A DNA stretch of 64,000 nt from Acidobacteriota bacterium (GCA_003223295.1 QHYM01000100.1:48510-112509); one strand, 5' to 3'; shown: positions 27,147-36,512, counted from the first letter of the stretch. A program made the numbers and translations. Notes: generated by a model from the sequence alone, not told the origin.

Positions 27147-27908
27147 ATGGGGTCTGCACCGCGCTTGAAGGCACAAGATCTCCAGACGGCTCCAGTTTTG
27201 TCAAAGGAGAGCAGGGTTCAGCCGATCTATCTCAATGGGGAATACCTGGCCAGGAATCCGCTGTGGCACCTCGAAGAATCCGAGTGGAAAGCCGTTCAAA
27301 TCACACGCATGCTCCAAAAGAACGGAGTATCTCCCGCGACGGTGTGCGACGTGGGGTGTGGTGCCGGCGAAGTGCTCAGGCAACTTCAGAAGACATTAGG
27401 CAACGACTGCAAGCTGTATGGATATGACGTCTCGCCGCAGGCCATCGATATAGCCCAGCGTAGAGCTAATGAGCGACTACATTTTTGCCTTGCCGACTTT
27501 TGCAGTGTTGAAGGGGCATGGTTTGACCTCATTCTGGCTTTGGATGTCTTTGAGCATGTTGAGGACTACTACGGCTTCCTGCGCCAACTGAAAGCCAAGG
27601 CCCGCTACAAGATCTTTCATATTCCGCTGGATATTTCTGTACAAACTATCTTCCGCAAAAATGGCCTCTTGAAGCGTCGCTATCTCCACGACCATCTTCA
27701 CTTTTTCAGCAAAGAAACGGCTCTACAGGCTTTAAAAGACGCCGGCTATGAGGTGCTCGATCACTTTTACACGGCGCGCGCCATCGAGCTTGGCGACGCC
27801 CTTGGCCAACGGCTTCTTAGAGTGCCGCGCAGACTCTGTTTTGCTATCCACCATGAACTCACCGTCAGGATGCTCGGCGGCTATAGTCTTCTAGTCCTCG
27901 CCCGCTGA
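27147..27908 (+). CDS. class I SAM-dependent methyltransferase
   Basis: 253 residues from ATG 27147, which has AGGAGG five bases upstream (track start 25 codons earlier). Motif I VCDVGCGAGEVLRQL (about residue 65) binds SAM; LILALDVFEHVEDYYGFLRQL is the usual motif-IV region. C-terminal HDHLHFFSKETALQALKDAGYEV is common to sugar/lipid or polysaccharide methyltransferases. GC content looks somewhat lower than its neighbours, so acquisition is possible. Substrate unknown. Confidence 0.78.
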   Translation: MGSAPRLKAQDLQTAPVLSKESRVQPIYLNGEYLARNPLWHLEESEWKAVQITRMLQKNGVSPATVCDVGCGAGEVLRQLQKTLGNDCKLYGYDVSPQAIDIAQRRANERLHFCLADFCSVEGAWFDLILALDVFEHVEDYYGFLRQLKAKARYKIFHIPLDISVQTIFRKNGLLKRRYLHDHLHFFSKETALQALKDAGYEVLDHFYTARAIELGDALGQRLLRVPRRLCFAIHHELTVRMLGGYSLLVLAR

Positions 27909-27977
27909 CGCGAGCATCATCCTTCCAGAAAGCGGGACGACGGGTTAGTCCGTCTAAGGGTTGGGAGGAAACCTCGA

Positions 27978-28511
27978 ATGATCAAACGAGCATCGATTCT
28001 TCTATTTTTGCTGTCGGCGATTCCAGTTCATGCGCAGGACAAAAAACCGACGACCTTGAGAGAGGTTTTGCTGGCGGAATTGAAGTCTACGCACGGTGTG
28101 GAAGATTGGTTCGTACCCGCGAACATTGCGGTGAAAGGTTTGACGGCGGAGCAGGCAAGCTGGAGCGACGGCAAGGGAAACCACTCGGTCGGCCAGTTGG
28201 CGTACCACCTGGTGTTCTGGAATCGCCGGAATTTCCAAGCTCTCAAAGGCGAGAAGCCGGAGAAATTTAGCGGCAACAACGACGAAACGTTCGACAAGTT
28301 CGACAGCAAAACCTGGAATGAAACGGTCCAGCAGCTCGACAACGTCATGAACGAACTGGAAAAGTGGGTGGAAACCGCCGACGAGGCGAAATTGAAGGAG
28401 TCTGCCCAAGTGTTCACCCACATCAGCACGCACAATGCATATCACATCGGCCAGATCATTTACGTTCGCAAAGAGCAAAGTTCCTGGGACCCCAAGAACG
28501 GCGTTCGATAG
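27978..28511 (+). CDS. secreted DinB-family protein
   Basis: 177 residues with a signal peptide (MIKRASILLFLLSAIPVHAQ). The four-helix DinB/YfiT fold is suggested by HSVGQLAYHLVFWNRRNF (His) and the C-terminal HISTHNAYHIGQIIYVRKEQ (two His), the usual metal triad. Members include metal-dependent thiol transferases and many uncharacterised proteins; an exported version is typical of Acidobacteria. Downstream is a large TPR protein with 240 bases between. Confidence 0.8.
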   Translation: MIKRASILLFLLSAIPVHAQDKKPTTLREVLLAELKSTHGVEDWFVPANIAVKGLTAEQASWSDGKGNHSVGQLAYHLVFWNRRNFQALKGEKPEKFSGNNDETFDKFDSKTWNETVQQLDNVMNELEKWVETADEAKLKESAQVFTHISTHNAYHIGQIIYVRKEQSSWDPKNGVR

Positions 28512-28749
28512 GCGCCGAAACTGTTACCCTAGTCTGGCCCTACAGACGGGTTGGAGTAGCCTCTTTCCCCTTGCTGCTTTTGCGGCGTTCGACAATCCAT
28601 TCCCTTGATGCATACCGCAACGCGGTTTGCGATGGGTTTTGTGCGCTTCCGATGGGCGGTATATAGTGGAAAATGACCGGCGCCCCTCACGTGGCGCGCG
28701 GTTCCACGAATTCAGCAAACAGCAAACGCCGCAAAGGCAATTCGAACGA

Positions 28750-31356
28750 ATGGCCGCAGACGTCAACAAGCAGTTGGATCGCGCCAAGCGCTTCCTTGAG
28801 AAGAATCGTGTCGAGGACGCGATCGAAGCGTATCTCGCCGTGTTGGACGAAGCGCCGCAGCACCAGGAAGCGACACAGGCGCTGGGCGATTTGTACGCGC
28901 GCATCGACCAGGCCGATCGCGCGGCGGTGTACTACGGCATGCTGTTTGATTTGCTGGTCGATCCGAAGGACGAGACCAAAGCGCTGGCTATCTACAACCG
29001 GTTTCTGCGTTCCATCCCGGCTCAACAAGCTCCCGAGCGCGTGGCGCGCTACGCTTTCCTGCAACAACGACAAAACCGGCCCGACGAAGCGATCGAACAG
29101 TACAACAAGGCGGGAGAGCTTTTCGTGGCCGCAGGACGCGATGAGGACGCGCTTTTCTGCTGGGAAAGAATCGCACAACTCCAACCCGACAGCCTGGAAC
29201 GACAGATAAAGCTGGCGGAAGGCGCGGAGCGCCTGGGAAAGAGTGCGCTGGCGGCACGCGCGTTCCTGCGTGCGGGACAACTGGCCACCAACAAGGGTTC
29301 TTCGTCGGATGCGCTGAATCTTCTGGGGCGAGCGCAGAAGCTGGCGCCACAAGAGCGAAGCGTGGCGTTGCTGTACGCGCAAGCGAACTTGCAAACCGGC
29401 AACGCGGTGCGAGCGGTTTCGATTCTGGAGCCATTCGCGGCATCGGAAAAAGACGCGCCGTTTCTCATGACCTATTCCGAGGCGTTGATGGGCGCGAGTC
29501 AACTGGAGCGCGCCAGCGAAGTGCTGCAAAAACTGCTGCGCGAAAAGAATGAAGGGTTGACACAACTTTTCGATTTGGCGGAACGGCACGCCGCGGCGGG
29601 GCAGGAGCAGAGGGCCATTGCCGTCCTCGAAATGCTGAAGCGCCGGATGTTCGCCGACAAGCGGGAAAACGATTTCGCAACGATGATGGATGGGTTGGGC
29701 GCTAAGTTTCCTCACTCGCAGAGCATTCTGGAATTCTGGGCCGGCATCCACAATGAACTGAACCGCGAAACACAGTATTTCGAAGTGATGATCAAGCTGT
29801 TCGATGTGTACCTGACTTCGGGAAACGTCAAGAAGGCGGCGGAGTCTTTGGAACGGCTCGTGGACATCGATCCGTACGATTTCCGGAACCAGGAGCGGCT
29901 GGAAATCTTGCGCGGGCGCGTGGATGATGCGTACGTGAACCGCCTTTCCAGCCGCATGATGAAAGCAGGCCAGGCTACGGGAGGGCATACTCCGAGGTCG
30001 GGCGCAACGCCTGGCTCGTCAGCCTCTGCTCCACTCGGCGGCACAGAAGAGGGGCGCCAGATGCAGGCGCTGGAAGATCTGATCGTGCAGACGGAGATTT
30101 TCCTGCAATACTCGCTGCAGAGCAAAGCGCTGGAACGCTTGCAAAAAATTGCGTCCTTGTTTCCCGGGGAAGAGGCGCGGAACGCGCGGCTCTCAAGCCT
30201 GTATCAAACAGCGAATTGGTGGCCGCCGGGCGCGCAGAAACCCAAAGCGCAGCCTGCGGCGAAGAACGAACCGGCACCGGCGGCGTCATCCGTGACTGAG
30301 CCGCAGCCCGTGACGATTACCAGCAAGACAGGAGTGTATTCCGCGGAGACGCTGCGCGACCTCTCGAAGATTTCGGAGATCAATCAGAAGATTTTCCGGC
30401 AGCAGACTCCGCGCGCGATGCTGAACACCGCGGTGAATGAAGTGGGCTCGTATCTCCAAGCAACGCGCGCGTTGGCCGTGGTTGGCGCACCGGGCAGGCC
30501 ACCGGAAATGGCCGCGGAATTTTGCGGGGACGGCGTGAAGCCCGCGCCGGGCGCACAAGTTGTTTTGTTGCTGGCGCAGATGGAGAAGGCCAAGGCGGAC
30601 GAGCTTGGCGGGCTCGTAGTACAAGCCGCCGAAGGCTCGATTTTGCGCGACCTGGGAGTGGAGACGGCGCTGGGCGTGATGATCCTGGACAAAGAGACGC
30701 AGACGCCCGCGGGCATGCTGATAGCAGCACAGGCGGAGCGTCACAAGTGGAAGCCCAATGAAGTTTATTTTTTACAGGCCATTGGCGATCAGATGCTGAT
30801 GAGCGTCAGCCACACGCGGCTGCGGTCGCTGGTGCGGCGCATGGGCGTGTCCGATGAGCGCTCCGGGCTGCTGAGCCGCAGCTCGTATGTGAGCTGCCTG
30901 CTGACGGAAGCGGACCGGGCGAAGTCGCAAGGCACTCCGCTGTCCCTGGCGGTTCTGCAAATCGACCGCGGAGGCGAAATCCTGCGGCAACAGGGCGAGC
31001 CTCCGCTGGAGCGCTTCCTCGAGCAACTGGCGCGGGCGTTGCAGCCGATTGTGCGACAGAACGATGTGCCGGTAAAATACACGGCGTGGTCCCTGGCGTT
31101 TATTTTGCCGGATACCACTCTGGCGGGGGCGCAGAACCTGGCGGATAAATTGCGGCGCGCGGCGTCGGGATTGCGGCCATCCTGGGATTCGACGCAGATT
31201 ACGTTGAGCGCGGGAATTGTCGAGGCGGTTCCGAAACCGGATTACGACAGTGAAGATATTGTGACGGATCTAATCAATCGCGCGGAATTTTCGATCGAAG
31301 AAGCAAGGAAGAAGGGCGGCGACAGCATCATCGCGCTCGAAACGCCGAAACTGTAG
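28750..31356 (+). CDS. TPR-GAF-degenerate GGDEF protein
   Basis: 868 residues from ATG 28750 (the track start at 28627 is possible but runs through a promoter-like TATATAGTG). No signal peptide. The first ~450 residues are helical TPR-like repeats (RAKRFLEKNRVEDAIEAYLAVLDEAP, RPDEAIEQYNKAGELFVAAG and others). About residues 555-700 resemble a GAF domain. The last ~150 residues fold like GGDEF (DERSGLLSRSSYVSCLL, then LSAGIVEA and AEFSIEEARKKGG), but the GGDEF motif is replaced by TAWSL in KYTAWSLAF, so it is unlikely to make c-di-GMP. Perhaps a scaffold or sensor. Monocistronic. Confidence 0.7.
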   Translation: MAADVNKQLDRAKRFLEKNRVEDAIEAYLAVLDEAPQHQEATQALGDLYARIDQADRAAVYYGMLFDLLVDPKDETKALAIYNRFLRSIPAQQAPERVARYAFLQQRQNRPDEAIEQYNKAGELFVAAGRDEDALFCWERIAQLQPDSLERQIKLAEGAERLGKSALAARAFLRAGQLATNKGSSSDALNLLGRAQKLAPQERSVALLYAQANLQTGNAVRAVSILEPFAASEKDAPFLMTYSEALMGASQLERASEVLQKLLREKNEGLTQLFDLAERHAAAGQEQRAIAVLEMLKRRMFADKRENDFATMMDGLGAKFPHSQSILEFWAGIHNELNRETQYFEVMIKLFDVYLTSGNVKKAAESLERLVDIDPYDFRNQERLEILRGRVDDAYVNRLSSRMMKAGQATGGHTPRSGATPGSSASAPLGGTEEGRQMQALEDLIVQTEIFLQYSLQSKALERLQKIASLFPGEEARNARLSSLYQTANWWPPGAQKPKAQPAAKNEPAPAASSVTEPQPVTITSKTGVYSAETLRDLSKISEINQKIFRQQTPRAMLNTAVNEVGSYLQATRALAVVGAPGRPPEMAAEFCGDGVKPAPGAQVVLLLAQMEKAKADELGGLVVQAAEGSILRDLGVETALGVMILDKETQTPAGMLIAAQAERHKWKPNEVYFLQAIGDQMLMSVSHTRLRSLVRRMGVSDERSGLLSRSSYVSCLLTEADRAKSQGTPLSLAVLQIDRGGEILRQQGEPPLERFLEQLARALQPIVRQNDVPVKYTAWSLAFILPDTTLAGAQNLADKLRRAASGLRPSWDSTQITLSAGIVEAVPKPDYDSEDIVTDLINRAEFSIEEARKKGGDSIIALETPKL

Positions 31357-31560
31357 TGATCGCGCATCGCGGAGTACACTGTGGGTGGCCATTAACGATG
31401 CTCACCTTGGGTATTTCCGCGCCGCCTGTGAAAAGGCTTCCCGCCAGTGTGTTTCCGGAGAAGGCAGGTCAGGTCGCTTTGGCGAACTACGTTTGGCAAC
31501 AGTACGATTGCCGGACGAGAATAGAAGATGAAGCGACGTGTAAATTGAAACGAGGGAGAC

Positions 31561-32751
31561 ATGTTTCCGACGGATGTGGTGATTGTGGCGGGGGCGCGGA
31601 CGCCGATGGCGCGCTACACGGGCGCGTTTTCCGACGTGAGTGCAATTGACCTGGCGGCGCATGCTTCGAAAGAAGCGATTCGGCGGGCAGGAGTTGACCC
31701 CGGCGAGTTCGATCACGCTGTTTTTGGCAACGTGATGCAAACGAGCACCGACGCGCTCTATGGTGCGCGGCATGTGGGTTTGAAAGCGGGGCTAAAGATT
31801 GAGACGCCTGCGGTAACGGTGAATCGCCTTTGCGGTTCGGGAATTGAAGCGATCGCGCAGGCTGCTCAACGGCTGCTGCTGGACGAAGCGACGATGGTGC
31901 TGGCGGGTGGCATGGAAAACATGACGCAGGCGCCCTTTGTGATTCGCGGCTTGCGCAACGGCTTGAAGCTCGGCGGCGGCGCGCTGGAAGATTCACTGAT
32001 GGCCGGCCTGACCGACACGTATTGCGGATTGCCGATGGCATTGACGGCAGAGAAGTTGGCAGAGCAGCACGGAATCACGCGAAAAGACGCGGATGCGTAC
32101 GCGCTGCGCAGCCAGCAGGCCGCGGACGCGGCCTATAGGGCGTGCCGCATCAAGGAAGAGCTGGTCCCCGTGGAAGTGAAGCAGGGAAAGAAAACCATCG
32201 TCGTGAGCGAAGACGATCACCGGCGGCCGGAAACAACCATGGAGACGCTGGAAAAATTGCCGCCGTCGTTCAAGAAAGACGGGATTGTAACTGCCGGGAA
32301 CGCCAGCGGGATTGTAGATGGCGCGGCGGCGGTAGTGGTGACGCGCGCGCAAACCGCAAAAGAACGTGGGCTGAAGCCGGTGGGGCGCATCGTCTCGTGG
32401 GCCGTGGCGGGCGTCGACCCCAGCATCATGGGAATCGGGCCGGTGCCCTCTTCGCAAAAGGCGCTGAAGCTCGCGGGAATGACGATGGAGCAGATGGATC
32501 GCGTGGAAGTGAATGAGGCGTTCGCGGCGCAGTATCTGGCGGTGGAAAAGGTATTGGGGCTAAAGCGCGACAAAACCAACGTGAATGGCGGCGCGATTGC
32601 GCTCGGGCATCCGTTGGGAGCGAGCGGCACCCGGCTGGTCATCACAATTCTGAACGAGCTCCGACGAAATGGCTTGCGCTACGGGCTGGCCACAGCGTGC
32701 ATCGGCGGCGGGCAGGGGATTGCGATGATTGTGGAAGCCATGAAGAACTAG
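31561..32751 (+). CDS. acetyl-CoA acetyltransferase (thiolase)
   Basis: 396 residues. Condenses two acetyl-CoA to acetoacetyl-CoA or cleaves 3-ketoacyl-CoA. Catalytic residues are seen: NRLCGSGIEAI (nucleophilic Cys near residue 88), GHPLGASGTR (His) and CIGGGQGIA (Cys). Opening VVIVAGARTPMARYTGAF is typical. The start has GAGGGAG seven bases upstream. It heads a run of 3-hydroxyacyl-CoA dehydrogenase and enoyl-CoA hydratase, together covering acetyl-CoA to crotonyl-CoA or the last turns of beta-oxidation. Confidence 0.93.
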   Translation: MFPTDVVIVAGARTPMARYTGAFSDVSAIDLAAHASKEAIRRAGVDPGEFDHAVFGNVMQTSTDALYGARHVGLKAGLKIETPAVTVNRLCGSGIEAIAQAAQRLLLDEATMVLAGGMENMTQAPFVIRGLRNGLKLGGGALEDSLMAGLTDTYCGLPMALTAEKLAEQHGITRKDADAYALRSQQAADAAYRACRIKEELVPVEVKQGKKTIVVSEDDHRRPETTMETLEKLPPSFKKDGIVTAGNASGIVDGAAAVVVTRAQTAKERGLKPVGRIVSWAVAGVDPSIMGIGPVPSSQKALKLAGMTMEQMDRVEVNEAFAAQYLAVEKVLGLKRDKTNVNGGAIALGHPLGASGTRLVITILNELRRNGLRYGLATACIGGGQGIAMIVEAMKN

Positions 32752-32884
32752 TGACTCGTGAAACCTGACCTGTCTGCTTGATGGGCCACTCGTTTGCATC
32801 ATCTAAACAATCTTTCTGATAGACTTCCGTTTCACCGCCTGGGTGATTCGTTACGGCGGCCCTGTAAACCAAACGAGGAAAAGC

Positions 32885-33766
32885 ATGGCGATTCAAAAAG
32901 TGGGAGTCGTGGGGTGTGGGCTGATGGGTTCGGGCATCGCGCAGGTTTGCGCGGCGGCGGGATTCCCCACGATGGTGCGCGAAGTAAGCGCGGACTTGGT
33001 TGACAAAGGGCTGAAAGGCATCGAGAAAAATCTGGGTCGGCTGGTGGAGAAGGGAACGATTACTGAGGCGGTTAAGGGCGAAATTCGGGGACGGTTGAAG
33101 GGGACAACTTCGTTGGAGGATTTAAAAAACTGCGACCTGATCGCGGAAGCGATCATTGAGCAGTTGCCAGCGAAGCGCGAACTGTTTGGGGCGCTGGATG
33201 GCCTCTGTCCGCCGTCAACAATTTTCGCGAGCAACACCTCTTCACTGACGATCACGGAAATCGCCACGGCGACAAAGCGGCCCCAACGCTTCGTTGGGCT
33301 ACATTTTTTCAACCCCGTGCCGGTGATGAAGCTGGTGGAAGTGGTGCGGACAATCGCGACCGATGACGCGGTTTATGAAGAGATGGTGGCGTTCGGCGGG
33401 AAGCTGGGTAAGACGCCGGTGCGCGCAAAAGATAGCACCGGGTTCATCGTGAACCGGCTGCTCGTTCCGTATCTTCTCGACGCCATTCGCGCACTGGAAG
33501 AAGGCGTGGGTTCGATCGAAGACATCGACAACTCGATGAAGCTGGGCTGCGGCCATCCCATGGGGCCGCTGACGCTGCTGGATTTCGTGGGACTGGATAC
33601 GACCTATTACATTTCGCAGATCATGTTTGATGAATTCAAGGAGCGGCGCTTCGCCGCACCGCCACTGCTGAAGCGCATGGTGCTGGCGGGATGGAACGGG
33701 CGGAAGTCGGGACGCGGGTTTTATGATTACGCGGATCCACAGAAGCCGAAGGCGATAAAATTCTAG
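32885..33766 (+). CDS. 3-hydroxybutyryl-CoA dehydrogenase
   Basis: 293 residues. NAD-dependent oxidation/reduction of 3-hydroxyacyl-CoA. The start ATG 32885 follows GAGGAAAAGC and gives MAIQKVGVVGCGLMGSGIAQV with the Rossmann GxGxxG (track start is 14 codons earlier). The catalytic segment RFVGLHFFNPVPVMKLVEVV contains the His. The C-terminal helical domain ends RKSGRGFYDYADP. Length and spacing fit the soluble single-function enzyme (Hbd/PaaH type). Confidence 0.94.
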   Translation: MAIQKVGVVGCGLMGSGIAQVCAAAGFPTMVREVSADLVDKGLKGIEKNLGRLVEKGTITEAVKGEIRGRLKGTTSLEDLKNCDLIAEAIIEQLPAKRELFGALDGLCPPSTIFASNTSSLTITEIATATKRPQRFVGLHFFNPVPVMKLVEVVRTIATDDAVYEEMVAFGGKLGKTPVRAKDSTGFIVNRLLVPYLLDAIRALEEGVGSIEDIDNSMKLGCGHPMGPLTLLDFVGLDTTYYISQIMFDEFKERRFAAPPLLKRMVLAGWNGRKSGRGFYDYADPQKPKAIKF

Positions 33767-33860
33767 TGACTCTTACTGCCGAAAAGATACGGAATTAACG
33801 GAGAGGACGCCCCGACGGGGTCGGGCGGGCGCCGATCACAGAGGACACAGAGAAGAATCG

Positions 33861-34643
33861 ATGGCTTACGAAAACATTCTGTTCGAGAAGAAAGATGGGA
33901 TTGCGTACATCGCATTCAACCGGCCGAAGGTGCTGAACGCGTTGAATCGCAAAACTGTCGAGGAATTGCATCAGGCCTTGCTGGATGCGCGCGATGATGC
34001 GAGCGTGCGCGTGCTGATTCTGACCGGCGCGGGTGAAAAATCATTCGTGGCAGGCGCGGACATCAGCGAGTTGGCGGTGCAAACGCCGGTGAATGGCAAG
34101 GAGTTCTCACTGTATGGTCAGAGCGTTTTCCATTTGCTGGAGACTATGGGCAAGCCGTCAATTTGCGCCATCAATGGATTTGCGCTGGGCGGCGGCTGCG
34201 AGTTGGCGCTCTCGTGCACGATTCGAATCGCCAGCAAGACCGCGAAACTGGGGCAGCCGGAGGTGAAGCTTGGCATTCTGCCCGGCTACGGCGGATCGCA
34301 AAGGTTGGCGCGGCTTTGCGGCAAAGGCGTGGCGCACGAGCTTTGCCTGACCGGAGAGATGATCACCGCAGAAGATGCGCTGCGCATCGGTTTAGTCAAT
34401 CATACTTATGAGTCTGCGGAACTGCTTCCCGCCGCGGAGGCGATGGCGAAAAAAATCATCGCGAACGCGCCACTGGCCGTGAAGTACGCCATGGAAGCGA
34501 TTGAGCGCGGCGTGGAAATGCCGCAAGAAGAGGGCTTGTTCTTGGAAGCGACACTCTTTGCGCTTGCTTGCGCCACCGAAGACATGCGCGAAGGAACGAA
34601 AGCGTTCTTGGAGAAAAGGGCGCCGCAATTCAAGGGGAAATAG
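33861..34643 (+). CDS. enoyl-CoA hydratase (crotonase family)
   Basis: 260 residues. Hydrates trans-2-enoyl-CoA. Motifs: IAFNRPKVLNALNRKTVEEL, the oxyanion-hole loops SFVAGADISEL and FALGGGCELALSCTIRIAS, and the catalytic Glu in GQPEVKLGILPGYGGSQRL. It follows the dehydrogenase by 94 bases. With the upstream genes it completes the thiolase-dehydrogenase-hydratase set; the short-chain specificity is inferred from context. Confidence 0.93.
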   Translation: MAYENILFEKKDGIAYIAFNRPKVLNALNRKTVEELHQALLDARDDASVRVLILTGAGEKSFVAGADISELAVQTPVNGKEFSLYGQSVFHLLETMGKPSICAINGFALGGGCELALSCTIRIASKTAKLGQPEVKLGILPGYGGSQRLARLCGKGVAHELCLTGEMITAEDALRIGLVNHTYESAELLPAAEAMAKKIIANAPLAVKYAMEAIERGVEMPQEEGLFLEATLFALACATEDMREGTKAFLEKRAPQFKGK

Positions 34644-34703
34644 AGGACCTAAATCACGCAAAAGAGGTCAAGGATAAGCGGAGGAATTTCAGCGCGATCA
34701 CCG

Positions 34704-35234
34704 ATGTCAGAGAAACTCCAGCCCGGCAAAATTGATGGCGGTTTGAGCGCCGAAGGTTTGCGCTTTGGGATGGTCGTAAGCCGCTTCAACAGTTTCATCA
34801 CGGACCGTTTGCTTGCCGCCGCAGTGGACGCCCTGGAACGCGCAGGTGCGGGGAGCAAAGATGTGGACGTGGTGCACGTTCCGGGCTCCTTCGAATTGCC
34901 GCTGGCAGCAAGAAAGCTTGCCGCCACGGGGAAGTACGACGCGTTGATCGCCATTGGATGCATTTTGCGCGGCGAGACGGCCCACTACGATTATGTGTGT
35001 TCTGAAACGGCGCGCGGGTTGCAGCTCGCACAGATGGACAGCGGGCTGCCCATCATGTTTTGCGTGCTGACCTGCGACACGCTCGAACAGGCCATCGATC
35101 GCGCGGGGCTGAAGGGCGGGAACAAGGGATTTGAAGCCGGGCTGGCCGCAATTGAGATGGCGCATCTTTCCCGCAAACTGCGCGGGCCGGAAGCGAAAGC
35201 GGCCCCGTCAACCGAACCGCGGCGGCGCAAGTAA
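34704..35234 (+). CDS. ribH: 6,7-dimethyl-8-ribityllumazine synthase
   Basis: 176 residues. Penultimate step of riboflavin synthesis, condensing the 5-amino-6-ribitylaminouracil with 3,4-dihydroxybutanone phosphate. Motifs: VVSRFNSFITDRLL, HVPGSFELPLAARKLA, IGCILRGETAHYDYVCSE with the catalytic His. It ends one base before the GTG of nusB, a frequent pairing. No FMN riboswitch was recognised upstream. Confidence 0.95.
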   Translation: MSEKLQPGKIDGGLSAEGLRFGMVVSRFNSFITDRLLAAAVDALERAGAGSKDVDVVHVPGSFELPLAARKLAATGKYDALIAIGCILRGETAHYDYVCSETARGLQLAQMDSGLPIMFCVLTCDTLEQAIDRAGLKGGNKGFEAGLAAIEMAHLSRKLRGPEAKAAPSTEPRRRK

Positions 35235-35235
35235 C

Positions 35236-35643
35236 GTGTCGCTCCGAACCAAAGCGCGCGAATTTGCGATGCAGATGCTCTTTCAGTGGGACATGAGCCA
35301 GCAGATCCCCACCGCGCTGGAGGCGAAATTCTGGAAGAGCGCCAAAGCTGCCGACAAGACGCGCACCTTTGCCAACCAGCTTTTTGAAGGCACCGCCAAG
35401 GATGTGACCGCGCTCGATGAAATCATCGGCAAGCACTGCGAGAATTGGCGGTTCGAAAGGCTGGCGGCCATCGACCGCGCGATCTTGCGGCTGGCCATTT
35501 ACGAAATGAGCTCCGCGGATACCCCTGCCAAAGTTGTGCTGAACGAAGCGGTCGAACTGGCGAAAAAGTTTTCCTCAGAAGACTCCGGGGCGTTCGTAAA
35601 CGGCGTTCTAGACTCCGTCCATAAGTCATTGACGGCCCAGTAG
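35236..35643 (+). CDS. nusB: transcription antitermination/termination factor NusB
   Basis: 135 residues from GTG 35236 (VSLRTKAREFAMQMLFQWDMS); the ORF track begins inside ribH in the same frame. All-helical RNA-binding protein acting with NusE on boxA of rRNA operons. Conserved IDRAILRLAIYEM, VVLNEAVELAKKFSSEDSGAFVNGVLD. It directly follows ribH, as in many bacteria. Confidence 0.93.
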   Translation: MSLRTKAREFAMQMLFQWDMSQQIPTALEAKFWKSAKAADKTRTFANQLFEGTAKDVTALDEIIGKHCENWRFERLAAIDRAILRLAIYEMSSADTPAKVVLNEAVELAKKFSSEDSGAFVNGVLDSVHKSLTAQ

Positions 35644-35780
35644 TTAGGCCCCGCAAAAGCAACCCTCCTATCGGTCAATAACAACCTGGCCGCCGCCTCC
35701 CGAAACTTTGCTGCCCCGCGCGTGTTTGACCTGCCAAGTGTGGTGGTGACTCCAGGAACGTTCTTAACGAGGAGCGAAAA

Positions 35781-36416
35781 ATGAAGGCAGAACTCTTGGT
35801 TCGTCGAGGCGTGCTCGCGATGGCGTTTGCCGGTTTGCTTGCCGCCGGCGCTTACGCCCAGGATCCTACCCCCCAGCAGCAGGATATTAAGAGCGACAAG
35901 AAGGACATTCGGCAGGACAAGAAAGACCTGGCGAAGGATCGCGCGGATCGCAACGCGGATCAGCGCGATATCAACAAGGACAAGCGCGACCTGTCCAAAG
36001 ACCGCGCCGACCGGAACGCCGATCAGCGGGATATCAATCACGATAAGCGCGATCTAGCGAAAGACCGTGCGGACCGCAATGCCGACCAGCGCGACATCAA
36101 TAAGGACAAGCGCGAACTCGCCCGCGATGATGCCAAATATGGCGCCAACAGCGCGCAAGCAAAGGGCGACCGCAAGGACCTCCGCGCCGATCGCGCTGAC
36201 CGCAACAAAGATCAACACGACATCAACCACGACAAAGTCGACCTGGCCAAAGACCGCGCGGATCGCAATGCCGACCAGCGCGACGTCAATCATGACAAGA
36301 AAGACCTGGCCAAGGACCGCAAAGACCGCAACAAGGATCAGAAGGACATCAACAAGGACAAGCGCGATCTCCATAAGGACCGCAAAGACCTGCGGAAGGA
36401 TCGCAAGGGGCACTAA
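35781..36416 (+). CDS. secreted protein of 21-residue charged repeats
   Basis: 211 residues with a signal peptide (MKAELLVRRGVLAMAFAGLLAAGAYAQ). The rest is almost only Asp, Lys, Arg and Asn, built from repeats of about 21 residues of the type KDRADRNADQRDINKDKRDL, about six or seven copies with a shorter insert RDDAKYGANSAQAKGDRKDL near residue 120. Codon-level repeat period is about 63 bases. It should be highly charged, hydrophilic and helical, perhaps wall- or polymer-binding or metal/nucleic-acid-binding. A Shine-Dalgarno AACGAGGAGCG precedes the ATG. Function unknown; a terminator follows. Confidence 0.8.
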   Translation: MKAELLVRRGVLAMAFAGLLAAGAYAQDPTPQQQDIKSDKKDIRQDKKDLAKDRADRNADQRDINKDKRDLSKDRADRNADQRDINHDKRDLAKDRADRNADQRDINKDKRELARDDAKYGANSAQAKGDRKDLRADRADRNKDQHDINHDKVDLAKDRADRNADQRDVNHDKKDLAKDRKDRNKDQKDINKDKRDLHKDRKDLRKDRKGH

Positions 36417-36419
36417 ACT

Positions 36420-36455
36420 TAGTTTTCAGTTTTCACTCTTCAGTGTTCAGTGCAG
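36420..36455 (+). repeat. AGTTTTCAGTTTTCAGT low-complexity repeat
   Basis: AGTTTTCAGTTTTCACTCTTCAGTGTTCAGTG, heptad-like CAGTTTT units right after the stop of the repeat-protein gene and before the terminator hairpin. Confidence 0.45.
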
Positions 36456-36461
36456 AAAAGA

Positions 36462-36496
36462 AAGGCCGCTCGAAATGACGGGCGGCCTTCTTCTTT
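36462..36496. terminator. bidirectional terminator between convergent genes
   Basis: AAGGCCGC-TCGAAATGACGG-GCGGCCTT stem followed by CTTCTTTTC on plus and by TTTCTTTTCTGC on minus, separating the plus-strand repeat protein from the minus-strand PhzF-like gene. Confidence 0.75.
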
Positions 36497-36512
36497 TCGG
36501 AGTGTGGCTTTC

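Noticed and set aside
28687-29988. 433-residue minus-strand ORF
   Set aside because: Antisense to the TPR part of the 868-residue protein; composition of a GC-rich shadow.
34644-34703. FMN riboswitch before ribH
   Set aside because: The gap is only 60 bases and shows none of the RFN element's conserved segments.
35880-36410. Possible CRISPR or tandem repeat array
   Set aside because: The 63-bp periodic repeats are in frame within a coding sequence and have no distinct spacers.
35499-36413. Two hydrophobic minus-strand ORFs (35499-36041, 36054-36413)
   Set aside because: Antisense translation of Asp/Lys/Arg codons yields Val/Leu/Ile-rich chains; the plus strand has a signal peptide and ribosome site.
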